Assembly: GCF_009467825.1 (NCBI RefSeq) | Contig: NZ_WIOK01000001.1 | Coordinates: 186,001-250,000 of the forward strand | Reading direction: 5' to 3' | Length of the DNA stretch: 64,000 bases | From: Cyclobacterium xiamenense | GTDB taxonomy: Bacteria > Bacteroidota > Bacteroidia > Cytophagales > Cyclobacteriaceae | The notes under the pieces: generated by a model | Databases searched by the model: none | The model's input: only the letters and a program-made list of their open reading frames with translations | Told to the model about the DNA's origin: nothing | Part shown: positions 44,453 to 54,661 of the stretch, piece after piece | Position numbering within the stretch: position 1 is the first letter of the stretch | How the letters are laid out: every line of letters starts with the position of its first letter | Made by a program: the position numbers and the translations under genes

Positions 44453-46150
44453 ATGTGTCTGTTTCGAAAAATGGTTTTCGGCGTTTCTTTACTGGTGTTG
44501 GCACTGTTCATCCCGGAAGCGACCACCTCAGTTGGTTACGTGCGAACGTTGGCAGAGCCACCTACCGGGTCATTGCCGATTTTCTTATGGGAAAAACAGC
44601 TTGAATCATTCCCAAAAAAAGTTAGGGAATCGCCCGGAAATGAGGCCATTTTGGTAGATGACCAGGGGGTTTGTACGATTTTTTTCATCAATCGACCGGG
44701 AGATGCTGATCGGGTGATGTATCGCCAATACACTGGTGAGAGCTGGAGTGAACCGAAAATGGCTTTTTCCTTGTCCGGTAAGGCCTACCATGCATTACAG
44801 GTCCAGCCTGTTAAAAACGGTGGCTTGGTTTGTGTCTTTCATCAATTTGGTGAAGGGAACGGGGGGTACAGGGGTCGACACCTAGACCTTTGGGTAAGCC
44901 GGCGGGTGGGCGGTATCTGGAGTGCTCCCGTTAAAATTCTTGAGGGGTACGTGGGGGCACTCCGCGGGTTCAAGAAGCTGGAGTCAGGAAGACTGCTGCT
45001 TGCATTTGGAAAAGCAGTTCCCGACCGGGAGGAGCCGCCGGCAGACGAGGCTCCGGATTATGGATGGAATGTAGTCCGGATTATGTATTCAGACGATGAA
45101 GGAAAAAGCTGGCATTCCTCCGGTAAGGAGTTGGAAGTCAAAATAGATAACCGAAAAGTGACCCGATATGGGGCAATCGAACCGGATTTAATCGAAAAGA
45201 AGGACGGGTCTCTTTGGATGCTGATTCGGACTTCGCACGGCCGCCTGTACCAAGCGATGTCCCTGGATAAGGGAGAATCCTGGACAAACCCGGTGGCCTC
45301 GCAATTTATTTCCAGCGATTCTCCGGCTTGCCTGTACCGGCTGAAAAACGGTTCGATCCTGCTGTTTTGGAACAGTTGTCAACGCTGGGATACGGTGCGT
45401 TCCTACGCGTTGGGGGGACGGGAAGTACTGCACGCAGCTGTGAGTTGGGATGAGGGAGCCAGTTGGCAGGGCTTTCGAGAGGTTGCACATTCGGTACAAT
45501 CTCCCTCTGCGGTTGGAGACCGCGGAACGGCCTACCCTTCGGTGGTCGAAACGGAGTCAGGAGACATACTGCTGGCTACGGGACAAGGGGAAGGAAAGGG
45601 GATCTACGCACTACACCCCAGATGGATCTCGGAAACGGCTCTTGATATTATCTTCACTAGGTCGGGCGGTGTCAAAACGATCAATGGCATTTCCACGCAC
45701 GGAGCGGATAACCGAGTGACTGGGGTTCATATTCCCGAAATCGACTCCTGTGGAGAATACGTAGTGAATTTCCCCATGGCAAAAAAAGGCAGCTTGAAGC
45801 TTTCGATTCCGATATCCCAAAATGGGAAAACGCTATCCCTGGCACTGACGGACCATTTTTCGATTCCTTCAGACCAGCAGGCTTCCCAAAATGCAGTCTA
45901 TTTGGTAGAAATTGAAGCCGAGGTCATTGGGAAGCTGCCGGGAAACGATGCCGCCGCCCTGATTCAGCTGGATTGGAATCTGTCGAACGCTGAGGAGGTA
46001 CTTGAGGTATCGGTAAATGGGACACCGATTGGACGGTATCCTCCAGAAAGAAAGACCGTGCTTGGTTTGAACTACATTCGGCTCGGTACTTCGTCCAGCC
46101 CGCATATGCCAATACTGCTGGAGTCTTTGCAGTTTATTTCCAACGAATGA
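44453..46150 (+). CDS. Sialidase-fold (Asp-box) exported protein with C-terminal beta domain
   Basis: The 565-residue protein has a signal peptide (VFGVSLLVLALFIPEATTS). A six-bladed sialidase-type propeller covers about 50-410. Asp boxes are visible as SDDEGKSWHSS, SLDKGESWTNP and SWDEGASWQGF. Residues about 420-565 form a separate beta-sandwich-like domain (EYVVNFPMAKKGSLKLSIP, then VSVNGTPIGRYPP). It does not show a clear classic GH33 arginine triad by eye. It is transcribed away from the GntR regulator and lies 267 bases before susC. Annotators often call such proteins exo-alpha-sialidase; activity on sialic acid is unproven. Confidence 0.8.
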   Translation: MCLFRKMVFGVSLLVLALFIPEATTSVGYVRTLAEPPTGSLPIFLWEKQLESFPKKVRESPGNEAILVDDQGVCTIFFINRPGDADRVMYRQYTGESWSEPKMAFSLSGKAYHALQVQPVKNGGLVCVFHQFGEGNGGYRGRHLDLWVSRRVGGIWSAPVKILEGYVGALRGFKKLESGRLLLAFGKAVPDREEPPADEAPDYGWNVVRIMYSDDEGKSWHSSGKELEVKIDNRKVTRYGAIEPDLIEKKDGSLWMLIRTSHGRLYQAMSLDKGESWTNPVASQFISSDSPACLYRLKNGSILLFWNSCQRWDTVRSYALGGREVLHAAVSWDEGASWQGFREVAHSVQSPSAVGDRGTAYPSVVETESGDILLATGQGEGKGIYALHPRWISETALDIIFTRSGGVKTINGISTHGADNRVTGVHIPEIDSCGEYVVNFPMAKKGSLKLSIPISQNGKTLSLALTDHFSIPSDQQASQNAVYLVEIEAEVIGKLPGNDAAALIQLDWNLSNAEEVLEVSVNGTPIGRYPPERKTVLGLNYIRLGTSSSPHMPILLESLQFISNE

Positions 46151-46292
46151 TCAGGTTGTATAAATACATCCTATGCTAGAAGCCATACCAATCTTTTTCA
46201 TCTTCTAGTGATAGGAATATTTCCCCATAGGCTACAATCAGGGTTTTGTCAGCGGGGTCCTGACACCAGAATGAAAAAAAATACCCCGTACA

Positions 46293-46323
46293 TTTTGATG
46301 GTGTTGATTAATGTGTATATTTG
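46293..46323 (+). promoter_or_regulatory. Candidate promoter of the susCD operon
   Basis: TTG (46295-46297) is followed after 18 bases by TATATTTG (46316-46323), matching the Bacteroidota TTG / TAnnTTTG pair with good spacing. It lies 94 bases before the susC ATG, so the long AT-rich leader (46324-46417) could carry post-transcriptional control. Confidence 0.6.
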
Positions 46324-46417
46324 AATAAATCATACATATTATTTGTTTTGTAAACACCTATTTAATAATAGTATATGATTTTAGATCCGTTTATTTAAAT
46401 AATAAATACTATAAGAA

Positions 46418-49400
46418 ATGCAGCATTACTACGCGGGTTTTCTGAGACGATTGCTTGGCACCACCGTTCTGGTCGTATTTATTGGACTTGGGACGAGCTT
46501 TGGACAGGCAAGAACAGTAACTGGAACGGTGCTATCCGAAGATGATGGTACCACGATTCCGGGGGTGAATATTATTGTGGTGGGTACGGCAACGGGTGCC
46601 GTTACGGATTTGGAGGGAAATTTTTCCCTGACGCTCACCGGTGAGAACCCTGTTTTGCGGTTTTCTGCGATTGGTTTCAGCCCGGAAGAAATTGCCGTAG
46701 GTAATCAGGCAATCCTCGAAGTTCGGCTTTCAACCGATGTCGGAGCCCTGGAAGAGATAATTGTCGTGGGCTATGGCGAACAATCCAGGGAAAAGCTAAC
46801 AACGTCAGTAAGTACGCTGGATACCAAAGTCCTTGAAAATGTACCGTTGGGGAATGCTGCCTCAGCATTGCAGGGTACTGTCTCTGGGGTGAGGGTTCAA
46901 ACGTTGAGTGGTCAGCCTGGAGCTGCACCTAGAATAATTGTGAGGGGCGGAACATCCATAAATAACCCCAATGGTGCCCAGCCATTGTACGTGGTTGATG
47001 GTGTCATTCGAGACGATATCGAAGGGATTAACCCGATGGATATTGAATCCATGCAGGTATTAAAGGACGCTGCGTCCACTGCGATCTACGGGGCAAGGGC
47101 CTCAAATGGGGTGGTGATTTTAACGACAAAAACAGGCAAATCCGGTGCGACGAAAGTAACCTACCGGTATACCGTCGGCACCTCTCAATTGAGACAAAAA
47201 TACGATCTCCTTTCTGCCAGGGATTATATTTATTATGCAAGATCAGGATTAGCGGCTACAGGCATAAAGTCTCCAACACGGCTTGCGCAGCTAAACGGTG
47301 CATTTGGATATGGCATAGGAAATGACCTTACCAATAATACCGCATATACAACGCAGTATCTGACTCCTGAAAATGAGTACAAGCTGAATGAAGGATGGGA
47401 AAGCATGCCTGATCCGGTTGACCCTACAAAAACGATTATTTTTGACGATGTGGATTGGCAAGATGTATTGTTCAGAACCGCAGTAACTCATGATCATTAC
47501 CTAAATCTTTCAGGCGGATCTGAAGACGCGACGTTTAATATTGGCGTTGGTTATGCCGATATGGATGGAACGGCGATTACCACAAATTACAAACGATTTA
47601 CAGCGAATATGAATGGGAGGTTAAAGGTGAACGATAGATTATTTGTATTTGCGGGCCTGAATTTCACCAGGTCGTCGGATAACCTCGTGTACAGCGAAAA
47701 CAATTTGTTTGAAAGATCTATTGCTACTCCCCCAACGGCCAAATACACCTTCGAAGATGGAACACTGTCTCCTGGGGTAAACCGATCGTTAGGAAACCCG
47801 GCTTACCACCTGAGCAGAAGTAGAAATGACAATACATTAACACTTATGACACTAAGCGGTGGTGCGAATTGGGAGCTTGCACCTGGACTAAGTTTTGAGC
47901 CTTCAGCCTCTCTCTTTTCAAGGACAAATACTGCCAATACGTTTTTAATGTCCTACCTTAATTCACCGATTCAATTAGTGGAAGACCGAAATGCCACAGG
48001 TAGACAGGAGAATTGGGAGCAGATTCAGGTGGATGCGGTTTTTAATTACGAAAAAAGCATCGGAGGGCTACATAATGTGAATGCTACCCTTGGCTATTCC
48101 TTGTATCAGCGAGATAATTATACGCTTTTTGCTCAGGGTAGGGGGGCAGCAACGGACCTAATTCCAACGCTAAATGCCTCAGGAGAACCCGTAGCAGTTT
48201 CGAGTACCAAAGGGAAGCAGCTAATTCTGGGCTATTTTGGAAGAGCCAACTATGATTTTGATAACAAATACCTTGTTTCGGTGAGTGCGCGATACGATGG
48301 TGCTTCTAATTTGGGCTCCGCCTACAAATGGGGCTTCTTTCCAGGTATATCGGCCGGGTGGAATCTCCACAACGAGTCGTTCTGGAACCAACCCGCGGCT
48401 ATTGATAAATTTAAGATACGGGCAAGTTATGGGCTAAATGGTAATCTGGGGAATTTAGGTGATTTCCAATCCCAAGGAGCGTACAGTGTTGGCTCCATTT
48501 ATCAGGGAAATGCGGCGGTAGAGTACACGACTATCGCCAACCCAAACCTTAGATGGGAAGAATCGAGAACGTTTGATATCGGCTTTGATGCAAGTCTTTT
48601 TGATGGCAAAGTCACATTACTATTCGACTATTATCAACGAGTGACCTCCAATCTCATTACCACGTTGGCGATGCCCAAGTTAACCGGGTTTACCAGTATT
48701 TTGACGAATCTGGGTAGTTTGGAGAATAGTGGAGTTGAGCTTGAAGTGAATTTGAACCTGCTCGAAACGAAGGACTGGATGTGGTCTATTGGATTCAATA
48801 CTTCTTTCGTGCAAAACGAGATATTGGAATTGCCGGAAAATGACAACGAAAATAACAGGATTGGAGGTATATTCATATACGATCGGGCTGTAGGAGATTA
48901 TGTCTGGCGCGGTGGACTACAAGAAGGGGGTAGGATTGGAGAATTGTACGGATACCAGTACCAGGGGATATTTCCCACCGATCAAGCAGCGGCGGAAGCG
49001 CCAGCTGATATGATCATGCCCGGTCCGGATCGCAGCCGGTTTGGTGGTGACGTTGACTGGCTGGATGTAGACGATAATGGGGTAATCGATACCCGGGATC
49101 GCGTATACATGGGAAATATTTTCCCTAGATGGACCGGGGGATTTTCCAATAATGTGAACTATAAGGGGATCAACCTGTACCTCCGAATGGACTATACAAC
49201 AGGGCATACCATTTATAATTACGTTCGTGCAAATCTGGATGGTCAGTTTGTCGGCAACACCAACATGAGTTCAAATATTCTGAGATCCTGGGAGAATCAA
49301 GGGGATGTAACGGACGTGCCCAGGTTTTATTGGGCAGACCAGGTCGCACAGAGTAACTATTGGCGGGGAGACCCCAGGAATATCAATAATGGAAGTGGAA

Positions 49401-49639
49401 GTTCTGTAAATTATGAAAGAGGAGATTTTCTGGCCCTGAGAGAGCTAACTTTAAGCTATAATTACATGGCAGATTGGTATAAAAAGATTGGAATTGAGGG
49501 CATCAGAGTTAACCTTACAGGAAATAACCTGTACTACTTTACCGATTTCAGCGGGCTTTCACCGGAAGATGGCGGGATGAACAGAGGACGTTTTCCGGTT
49601 CCGCGAAACATCATGTTAGGTATCAACCTCTCTCTTTAA
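46418..49639 (+). CDS. SusC/RagA-family TonB-linked outer membrane protein
   Basis: The 1073-residue protein is the outer-membrane barrel of a SusCD glycan importer. Order: signal peptide (1-31), carboxypeptidase-D-like domain (ARTVTGTVLSEDDGTTIPGV near 32), TonB box and linker (EEIIVVGYGEQSRE near 113), plug (VYDVDGV-type segment PLYVVDGVIRDD, SMQVLKDAASTAIYGARAS) and a 22-strand barrel from about 250. The C-terminus ends ISLSL-like (GINLSL), as usual. The N-terminal architecture is that of RagA/SusC without an anti-sigma (STN) domain. It lies 28 bases before susD. Confidence 0.96.
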   Translation: MQHYYAGFLRRLLGTTVLVVFIGLGTSFGQARTVTGTVLSEDDGTTIPGVNIIVVGTATGAVTDLEGNFSLTLTGENPVLRFSAIGFSPEEIAVGNQAILEVRLSTDVGALEEIIVVGYGEQSREKLTTSVSTLDTKVLENVPLGNAASALQGTVSGVRVQTLSGQPGAAPRIIVRGGTSINNPNGAQPLYVVDGVIRDDIEGINPMDIESMQVLKDAASTAIYGARASNGVVILTTKTGKSGATKVTYRYTVGTSQLRQKYDLLSARDYIYYARSGLAATGIKSPTRLAQLNGAFGYGIGNDLTNNTAYTTQYLTPENEYKLNEGWESMPDPVDPTKTIIFDDVDWQDVLFRTAVTHDHYLNLSGGSEDATFNIGVGYADMDGTAITTNYKRFTANMNGRLKVNDRLFVFAGLNFTRSSDNLVYSENNLFERSIATPPTAKYTFEDGTLSPGVNRSLGNPAYHLSRSRNDNTLTLMTLSGGANWELAPGLSFEPSASLFSRTNTANTFLMSYLNSPIQLVEDRNATGRQENWEQIQVDAVFNYEKSIGGLHNVNATLGYSLYQRDNYTLFAQGRGAATDLIPTLNASGEPVAVSSTKGKQLILGYFGRANYDFDNKYLVSVSARYDGASNLGSAYKWGFFPGISAGWNLHNESFWNQPAAIDKFKIRASYGLNGNLGNLGDFQSQGAYSVGSIYQGNAAVEYTTIANPNLRWEESRTFDIGFDASLFDGKVTLLFDYYQRVTSNLITTLAMPKLTGFTSILTNLGSLENSGVELEVNLNLLETKDWMWSIGFNTSFVQNEILELPENDNENNRIGGIFIYDRAVGDYVWRGGLQEGGRIGELYGYQYQGIFPTDQAAAEAPADMIMPGPDRSRFGGDVDWLDVDDNGVIDTRDRVYMGNIFPRWTGGFSNNVNYKGINLYLRMDYTTGHTIYNYVRANLDGQFVGNTNMSSNILRSWENQGDVTDVPRFYWADQVAQSNYWRGDPRNINNGSGSSVNYERGDFLALRELTLSYNYMADWYKKIGIEGIRVNLTGNNLYYFTDFSGLSPEDGGMNRGRFPVPRNIMLGINLSL

Positions 49640-49667
49640 TTCAAGCGCTGATCAAACAAAAAATGTC

Positions 49668-51152
49668 ATGAAAAATTTAGTTAATAGTAAGGGTTATCTA
49701 CTTGGCATGGTCGCTTTCATGCTTACTTATTCGTGCACGGAACCACTGGAATTAGCGCCGATCAGTTCGATTGGAGCTAATTCCTTCTGGCAGTCCGAAC
49801 AAGATGCCTCGGGAGGCGTAATTGGGATGTACAACCAGTTTAGAAACATGGCCTCCAGGTCATTATACTACATGGGAGAGGCCAGAAGTGAAGTGATGGG
49901 ATTCGGTCTTCAAAATGCAGATTTCCGGCAGAAATACTTTGAAAATGATATGAATGAGGGTAACGCTGACCTGGAATGGTTGCAAGCCTATCGAATTATC
50001 AATTACGCCAATTTGGTGGTAGAAAACGTACCGGATATTTCGTTTCCCGATGAGAACAAGAAAAACGAGTTACTTGCCCAAGCCTACACCATGAGGGCAT
50101 TTGTCTATTTCGTTTTGGCCAAAACCTGGGGTGATGTTCCGTTGGTGACCGTGCCTGTCGAAGGCTATGACGCAGAGACTACTTTTCAGGAAAGAGCCGC
50201 CGTGGCTATCGTTTTTGACCAGATAAAAAGTGATTTGGAGGAAGCAATTTCATTGTTTCCGACCAATGATTTTCCTCCAGGAAGGGCCGTGTGGTCAAGG
50301 CCCGCTGCCAACGTTCTCAAGGGCGATGTTTATTTGTGGACAGGAAAGACGATGGGTGGAGGAGAAGGAGATATAGCTACCGCATTGACCGCTTTGAATG
50401 AGGCAAGGTCGGCAGATTTAGCCCTTCTCGACGATTTTTCAAGAATATTTGATTTTGACAATAAAGGCAATCAGGAAGTCATTTTTGCTGTGCATTTTAA
50501 CGACTTTGAGTCCTCAAACAATATGTATTCCGATATGTATATCAATGCCTTGGATATCAGAGATACCTATTCGCAACAAACATTGGAAACAATAGGAACT
50601 CCAGGAGGATTCAATTGGTGGGCTCCTTCAGCTACTTTGAGAAATCAATTTACCGAGGAAGATAGCAGAAAGTCCGGAAGTTTTCTAGAAATTTATTCGA
50701 ATGATGATGACAATACCTTTATCACGTCTATTGTGTTAAAAGGCAACGGCTATTCCGAAGGAGGTACACGAAGGTTCCTGGATGATATTGTAATTTACAG
50801 ATATGCAGAATTGTTGCTTCTTATAGCTGAAGCCAAAAATGCGCTCGGGCAGGACCCTTCCGGCGAAATCAATATGGTCAGAAACAGGGCATACGGTGAT
50901 GATTTTTCCATGTATGAGTTTTCCAACGGTTCTCAAGCTGAAAATGATGAATCCATTTTGCAGGAAAGGTTGTTTGAATTGGCCTTTGAGGGTAAAAGGT
51001 GGTGGGATTTGGTCCGTTTTGGAAAAGCCTTCGAGAAAGTTCCCTCCCTTCAGGGCAGAGAAGGCCAAGCGCATTTGCTTCTCTGGCCCATCACACTGGA
51101 AACCATAAGTCTCAATTCTAAGATAACCCAAAACCCGGGATACGAACAATAA
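49668..51152 (+). CDS. SusD/RagB-family glycan-binding lipoprotein
   Basis: SusD proteins cap the SusC barrel on the cell surface and capture glycan. The 494-residue protein has a lipoprotein signal (GMVAFMLTYSCTEP, lipid Cys23). The TPR-like SusD helices include LLAQAYTMRAFVYFVLAKTW near 142, and the C-terminal family segment ERLFELAFEGKRWWDLVRFG lies near 435. The substrate cannot be read from sequence. It pairs with the SusC gene upstream and leads into four sialidase-fold genes. Confidence 0.96.
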   Translation: MKNLVNSKGYLLGMVAFMLTYSCTEPLELAPISSIGANSFWQSEQDASGGVIGMYNQFRNMASRSLYYMGEARSEVMGFGLQNADFRQKYFENDMNEGNADLEWLQAYRIINYANLVVENVPDISFPDENKKNELLAQAYTMRAFVYFVLAKTWGDVPLVTVPVEGYDAETTFQERAAVAIVFDQIKSDLEEAISLFPTNDFPPGRAVWSRPAANVLKGDVYLWTGKTMGGGEGDIATALTALNEARSADLALLDDFSRIFDFDNKGNQEVIFAVHFNDFESSNNMYSDMYINALDIRDTYSQQTLETIGTPGGFNWWAPSATLRNQFTEEDSRKSGSFLEIYSNDDDNTFITSIVLKGNGYSEGGTRRFLDDIVIYRYAELLLLIAEAKNALGQDPSGEINMVRNRAYGDDFSMYEFSNGSQAENDESILQERLFELAFEGKRWWDLVRFGKAFEKVPSLQGREGQAHLLLWPITLETISLNSKITQNPGYEQ

Positions 51153-51186
51153 AAAACTACCGGTACAGTCCTATTACTAATCAGCA

Positions 51187-52356
51187 ATGGTAAAAGCCCA
51201 ACTATTCCTTTCCCTAACAGTGATTGTGGCAGTTCTTTGCCTACCTGTTCGAGCACAAGATAATTTCTTGACCGCTGAAAATGGAAAATCCATCTCTATA
51301 GGTGCTTTGGTTCATCAGGATGTGGAGGAAATAAAAGATTTAATGATGGGGCCATTTGTCAAACTTGACAATGGCAATATCTTATCGGTTGACGGAACCG
51401 ATTGTATCATAAGCGACGACAATGGAAAAACCTGGCAAAGGTGGCCTGTTTTTGAGCATCCTGAAAAATTTCTGATTTCAAATGAGCGGGCGCTATTAAA
51501 GACGAGTAATGGGGTAATAATCCTGGCCTTTATGAATTTGAAGGAAAGAGCCAACTGGGATTGGCAGAGAGACATTTCTGACTCACCGGGAGCCAGGCTA
51601 CCTACCTACACCGTGAGAAGTCTTGATGGAGGAAAAACCTGGCAAGATGTGCAAAAACTCCACAATGAATGGACGGGTGCTATCCGTGATATGATTGAAA
51701 CGGAAAATGGGAATGTCGTATTTACCTCCATGATGATGAGGCACCACCCTGGTCATCACACGGTCATGACCTATAAGTCCGGAAATGAAGGAGACACCTG
51801 GGAACGATCAAATATCATTGACCTTGGAGGCATTGGCCATCACAGTGGGGTGACGGAAGCAACTATTGAAGTACTTCAAAAAGGGAAATTATGGCTTTTA
51901 ATGCGCACTAACTGGGGGACATTCTGGGAAGCATTTTCAATGGATGATGGTAAAACCTGGGAAAATATTCGGTCAACAGACATAGAAGCTAGTTCCGCGC
52001 CGGGTATGCTTAAAAGACTTCAAAGCGGTAGATTGGTATTGGTATGGAACCGAAGATTTCCAGAAGGTACTCAATCATACCCACTTAGCGGAGGCGACAA
52101 TCAATGGTCAGAGGTGGCCGCAAGTAATCACAGGGATGAATTGTCCATAGCCTTTTCTGAAGATGAGGGCTTGACATGGTCTGATCCAAAAGTGATTGCA
52201 AAAATAGACAGCAGTCAAAAAATGGATCCACCACTAAAAAGAATTTCCTACCCGTATGTTTTTGAGTACGCGCCCGGAGAAATATGGATTACCACTATGC
52301 AGGGGGGCTTACGGGTCAAGCTTATGGAAAAGGACTTTAGTAAATCAACAAAATAA
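51187..52356 (+). CDS. Sialidase-fold (Asp-box) exported protein
   Basis: The 389-residue protein has a Sec signal peptide (residues 1-24, ending VRAQ). A sialidase-type propeller follows, with four or five Asp boxes: SDDNGKTWQRW, SLDGGKTWQDV, SMDDGKTWENI and SEDEGLTWSDP. It lacks the RNSEG motif of the three later paralogues and is closer to the 565-residue protein upstream (LLMRTNWGTFWEAFSMDDG compared with LIRTSHGRLYQAMSLDKG). Its stop and the next start overlap as TAATG, so translation is coupled. The substrate is unknown. Confidence 0.82.
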   Translation: MVKAQLFLSLTVIVAVLCLPVRAQDNFLTAENGKSISIGALVHQDVEEIKDLMMGPFVKLDNGNILSVDGTDCIISDDNGKTWQRWPVFEHPEKFLISNERALLKTSNGVIILAFMNLKERANWDWQRDISDSPGARLPTYTVRSLDGGKTWQDVQKLHNEWTGAIRDMIETENGNVVFTSMMMRHHPGHHTVMTYKSGNEGDTWERSNIIDLGGIGHHSGVTEATIEVLQKGKLWLLMRTNWGTFWEAFSMDDGKTWENIRSTDIEASSAPGMLKRLQSGRLVLVWNRRFPEGTQSYPLSGGDNQWSEVAASNHRDELSIAFSEDEGLTWSDPKVIAKIDSSQKMDPPLKRISYPYVFEYAPGEIWITTMQGGLRVKLMEKDFSKSTK

Positions 52357-53513
52357 TGGGTACAAAAATAGGTGTTCTTTTATCAAACCGCTTGTTGTTT
52401 TCTCTGCTACTGGTAGGAGCTGCTCTTTATGCGATAGGCCAATCCCATGCGCAACAGCTGCGAAATCCATCAGAGATTGTGCTGCATGTTGGAAAGGATG
52501 GAAAAACCCCGAGAAACAGCGAGGGTAGCTTTATATCGTTAGCCGGTGGAACCATTTTATTTGCGTATTCCAAGTTTGAAAACGAATCGGGAGACCATGC
52601 CCGGGCGCACATAGCCGGGCGTTTTTCGGAGGATGGTGGGTCAACCTGGACGGAGCATGACGACGTAATTCTTCAAAACGAAGGCGATATGAACGTGATG
52701 TCCGTGTCCTTTCTCAGGTTAAAAGATGGGTCTATTGCCTTGGTTTATGCCCGGAAGAACTCTTTGGACGACTGCATCCCCTACATACGGATTTCTACCG
52801 ATGAGGCAAAGACATGGTCGGATCCGGTACGGATTATACCGGATAGGGAAGGGTATTTTGTAGTGAACAATGACAGGGTCGTTCAATTGGCAAGTGGCCG
52901 ACTGCTCGTTCCGGTATCCCGACACAAAACAAAAGGGGTTGATTTTTCCATGAGAGGTACTATTTTTTGTTATTTTTCGGACGATATGGGGAAAACCTGG
53001 ACGAGTAGTGCGGAGGTTCCAAATCCACAAGATGTTGTCCTTCAGGAACCTGGAGTGGTGCAGCTCGAAGACGGAGACATAGCCATGTGGCTACGGACGG
53101 ATACAGGTGTTCAATACCTGAGCCGGTCACAAGATCAAGGAATAACATGGCAACCTGTGGTGCCTTCGGATATACCTTCGCCAAGAGCACCGGCCTCAAT
53201 AAAACGTATTCCAGCAACCGGAGATCTTTTGCTAGTATGGAATGATAACGATGGTTCAGATGCAGCGCGTGCCGCATTCAGGACTCCCCTAACGGCAGCC
53301 ATTTCTACCGACGAGGGTACCAGCTGGACGCCTGTAAAAGTAATCGAAAATGATCCAGAAGGATTTTTCTGCTATACGGCTATCGCGTTTGTCGGTGACC
53401 AGGTACTCCTGGGTTATATGGCCGCTGAAAGAACAGAATTGGCCAAAAGGATCCCGTTGGTGCTGCGTAAAGTGCCGTTACAAGAGTTTTATACCATGCA
53501 AATTAACCTATGA
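52356..53513 (+). CDS. Sialidase-fold protein, RNSEG paralogue 1
   Basis: The 385-residue protein has a signal peptide (LLFSLLLVGAALYAIGQSHA). A sialidase-type propeller follows with five Asp boxes (SEDGGSTWTEH, STDEAKTWSDP, SDDMGKTWTSS, SQDQGITWQPV, STDEGTSWTPV). Shared signatures with the paralogues at 53510 and 57914 are TPRNSEGSFISL (Arg53-Gly57), NVMSVSFLRLKDGS, YARKNSLDDCIP and EGYFVVNNDRVVQL. The conserved Arg, Glu, Asp and Lys residues are candidate catalytic or binding residues. It overlaps the next gene by 4 bases (ATGA). Confidence 0.82.
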   Translation: MGTKIGVLLSNRLLFSLLLVGAALYAIGQSHAQQLRNPSEIVLHVGKDGKTPRNSEGSFISLAGGTILFAYSKFENESGDHARAHIAGRFSEDGGSTWTEHDDVILQNEGDMNVMSVSFLRLKDGSIALVYARKNSLDDCIPYIRISTDEAKTWSDPVRIIPDREGYFVVNNDRVVQLASGRLLVPVSRHKTKGVDFSMRGTIFCYFSDDMGKTWTSSAEVPNPQDVVLQEPGVVQLEDGDIAMWLRTDTGVQYLSRSQDQGITWQPVVPSDIPSPRAPASIKRIPATGDLLLVWNDNDGSDAARAAFRTPLTAAISTDEGTSWTPVKVIENDPEGFFCYTAIAFVGDQVLLGYMAAERTELAKRIPLVLRKVPLQEFYTMQINL

Positions 53514-54661
53514 AAATGAAAAAATCTGTATTTAACGGAGGGATTCTTTTGCTGATAGCCTCATTGATCCAGGCCTGCGGAGACGGAGCTTCCACACAGG
53601 AAAACCATGGATCCACCTCGGAATGGGAAATTGAGCGGAAATTAGTGCTGAATCCGGGTGAAGATAATCCCCGAAATAGTGAGGGCGACTTCATTGCATT
53701 GAAAGACGGTCGACTCCTTTTTGTGTATTCCCATTACTATGGAGAATCTTCTAGTGACCATGCCACCGCCTTTCTTGCGGGCAGGTATTCCTCCGATCAG
53801 GGGGAGACCTGGACCACCGAGGACGAGGAAATTCTTCCTAACGAAGGAGGGATGAACGTCATGTCGGTATCCCTGCTTCGCCTGCAAAATGGAGATATAG
53901 CGCTTTTTTACCTACGCAAGAACGACACCGATGATTGTATCCCCATGATGCGGATTTCAAAAGACGAAACCAAAACCTGGTCGGAACCCATTCCTTGTAT
54001 TACAGACAAAGAAGGGTATTTTGTCCTAAACAACGACCGGGTGATTCAGCTGGCGGATGGCAGGTTATTGCTCGCTGTGGCCAGGCACGCCGGACCCGGT
54101 ATGGAATGGAGCGGCAAGGGGGACATCTTCTCCTATTACTCGGACGATAACGGACAAACCTGGCAAAGCAGTGAGGAAGTTCCCAATCCGGAGGGCATTG
54201 TACTCCAGGAGCCCGGTGTGGTAGAATTGAAAGATGGCTCCATTTTGATGGTTATCCGCTCCAACGCGGGCGTACAATGCTATTCCTATTCCCGAGATCG
54301 GGGGAAAACCTGGTCCGAGGTAGAAAAGAGCACTCTGGTGTCTCCCGTATCACCAGCCACGATTGAACGAATTCCCGGTACCGGAGACCTTTTGGCCGTC
54401 TGGAACAACAACCTATCGGAGGATCCCGATCGGGCAAAGCTCCGAACGCCGTTAAATGCGGCCATTTCCCGTGACGAAGGTAAAACCTGGGAAAACGTAA
54501 AAACCCTGGAAGACGACCCGGACGGATGGTATTGTTACATCGCCATGGAGTTTGTGGGAGAGGAAGTGATGCTAGGGTATTGTGCCGGAAACCGGCCCGC
54601 TGGAACAGGCCTGTCGGTGACCAACCTAAGTAAAGTGAGCATGGATTGGCTTTACGAATGA
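53510..54661 (+). CDS. Sialidase-fold lipoprotein, RNSEG paralogue 2
   Basis: The 383-residue protein has a lipoprotein signal (LLLIASLIQACGDG, lipid Cys23), so unlike paralogue 1 it is probably membrane-anchored. Five Asp boxes are seen (SSDQGETWTTE, SKDETKTWSEP, SDDNGQTWQSS, SRDRGKTWSEV, SRDEGKTWENV). The family signature NPRNSEGDFIAL has Arg55. LRKNDTDDCIP and VLNNDRVIQLADGR align with the other two paralogues. It overlaps the sulfatase start by 4 bases (ATGA). Confidence 0.82.
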   Translation: MKMKKSVFNGGILLLIASLIQACGDGASTQENHGSTSEWEIERKLVLNPGEDNPRNSEGDFIALKDGRLLFVYSHYYGESSSDHATAFLAGRYSSDQGETWTTEDEEILPNEGGMNVMSVSLLRLQNGDIALFYLRKNDTDDCIPMMRISKDETKTWSEPIPCITDKEGYFVLNNDRVIQLADGRLLLAVARHAGPGMEWSGKGDIFSYYSDDNGQTWQSSEEVPNPEGIVLQEPGVVELKDGSILMVIRSNAGVQCYSYSRDRGKTWSEVEKSTLVSPVSPATIERIPGTGDLLAVWNNNLSEDPDRAKLRTPLNAAISRDEGKTWENVKTLEDDPDGWYCYIAMEFVGEEVMLGYCAGNRPAGTGLSVTNLSKVSMDWLYE

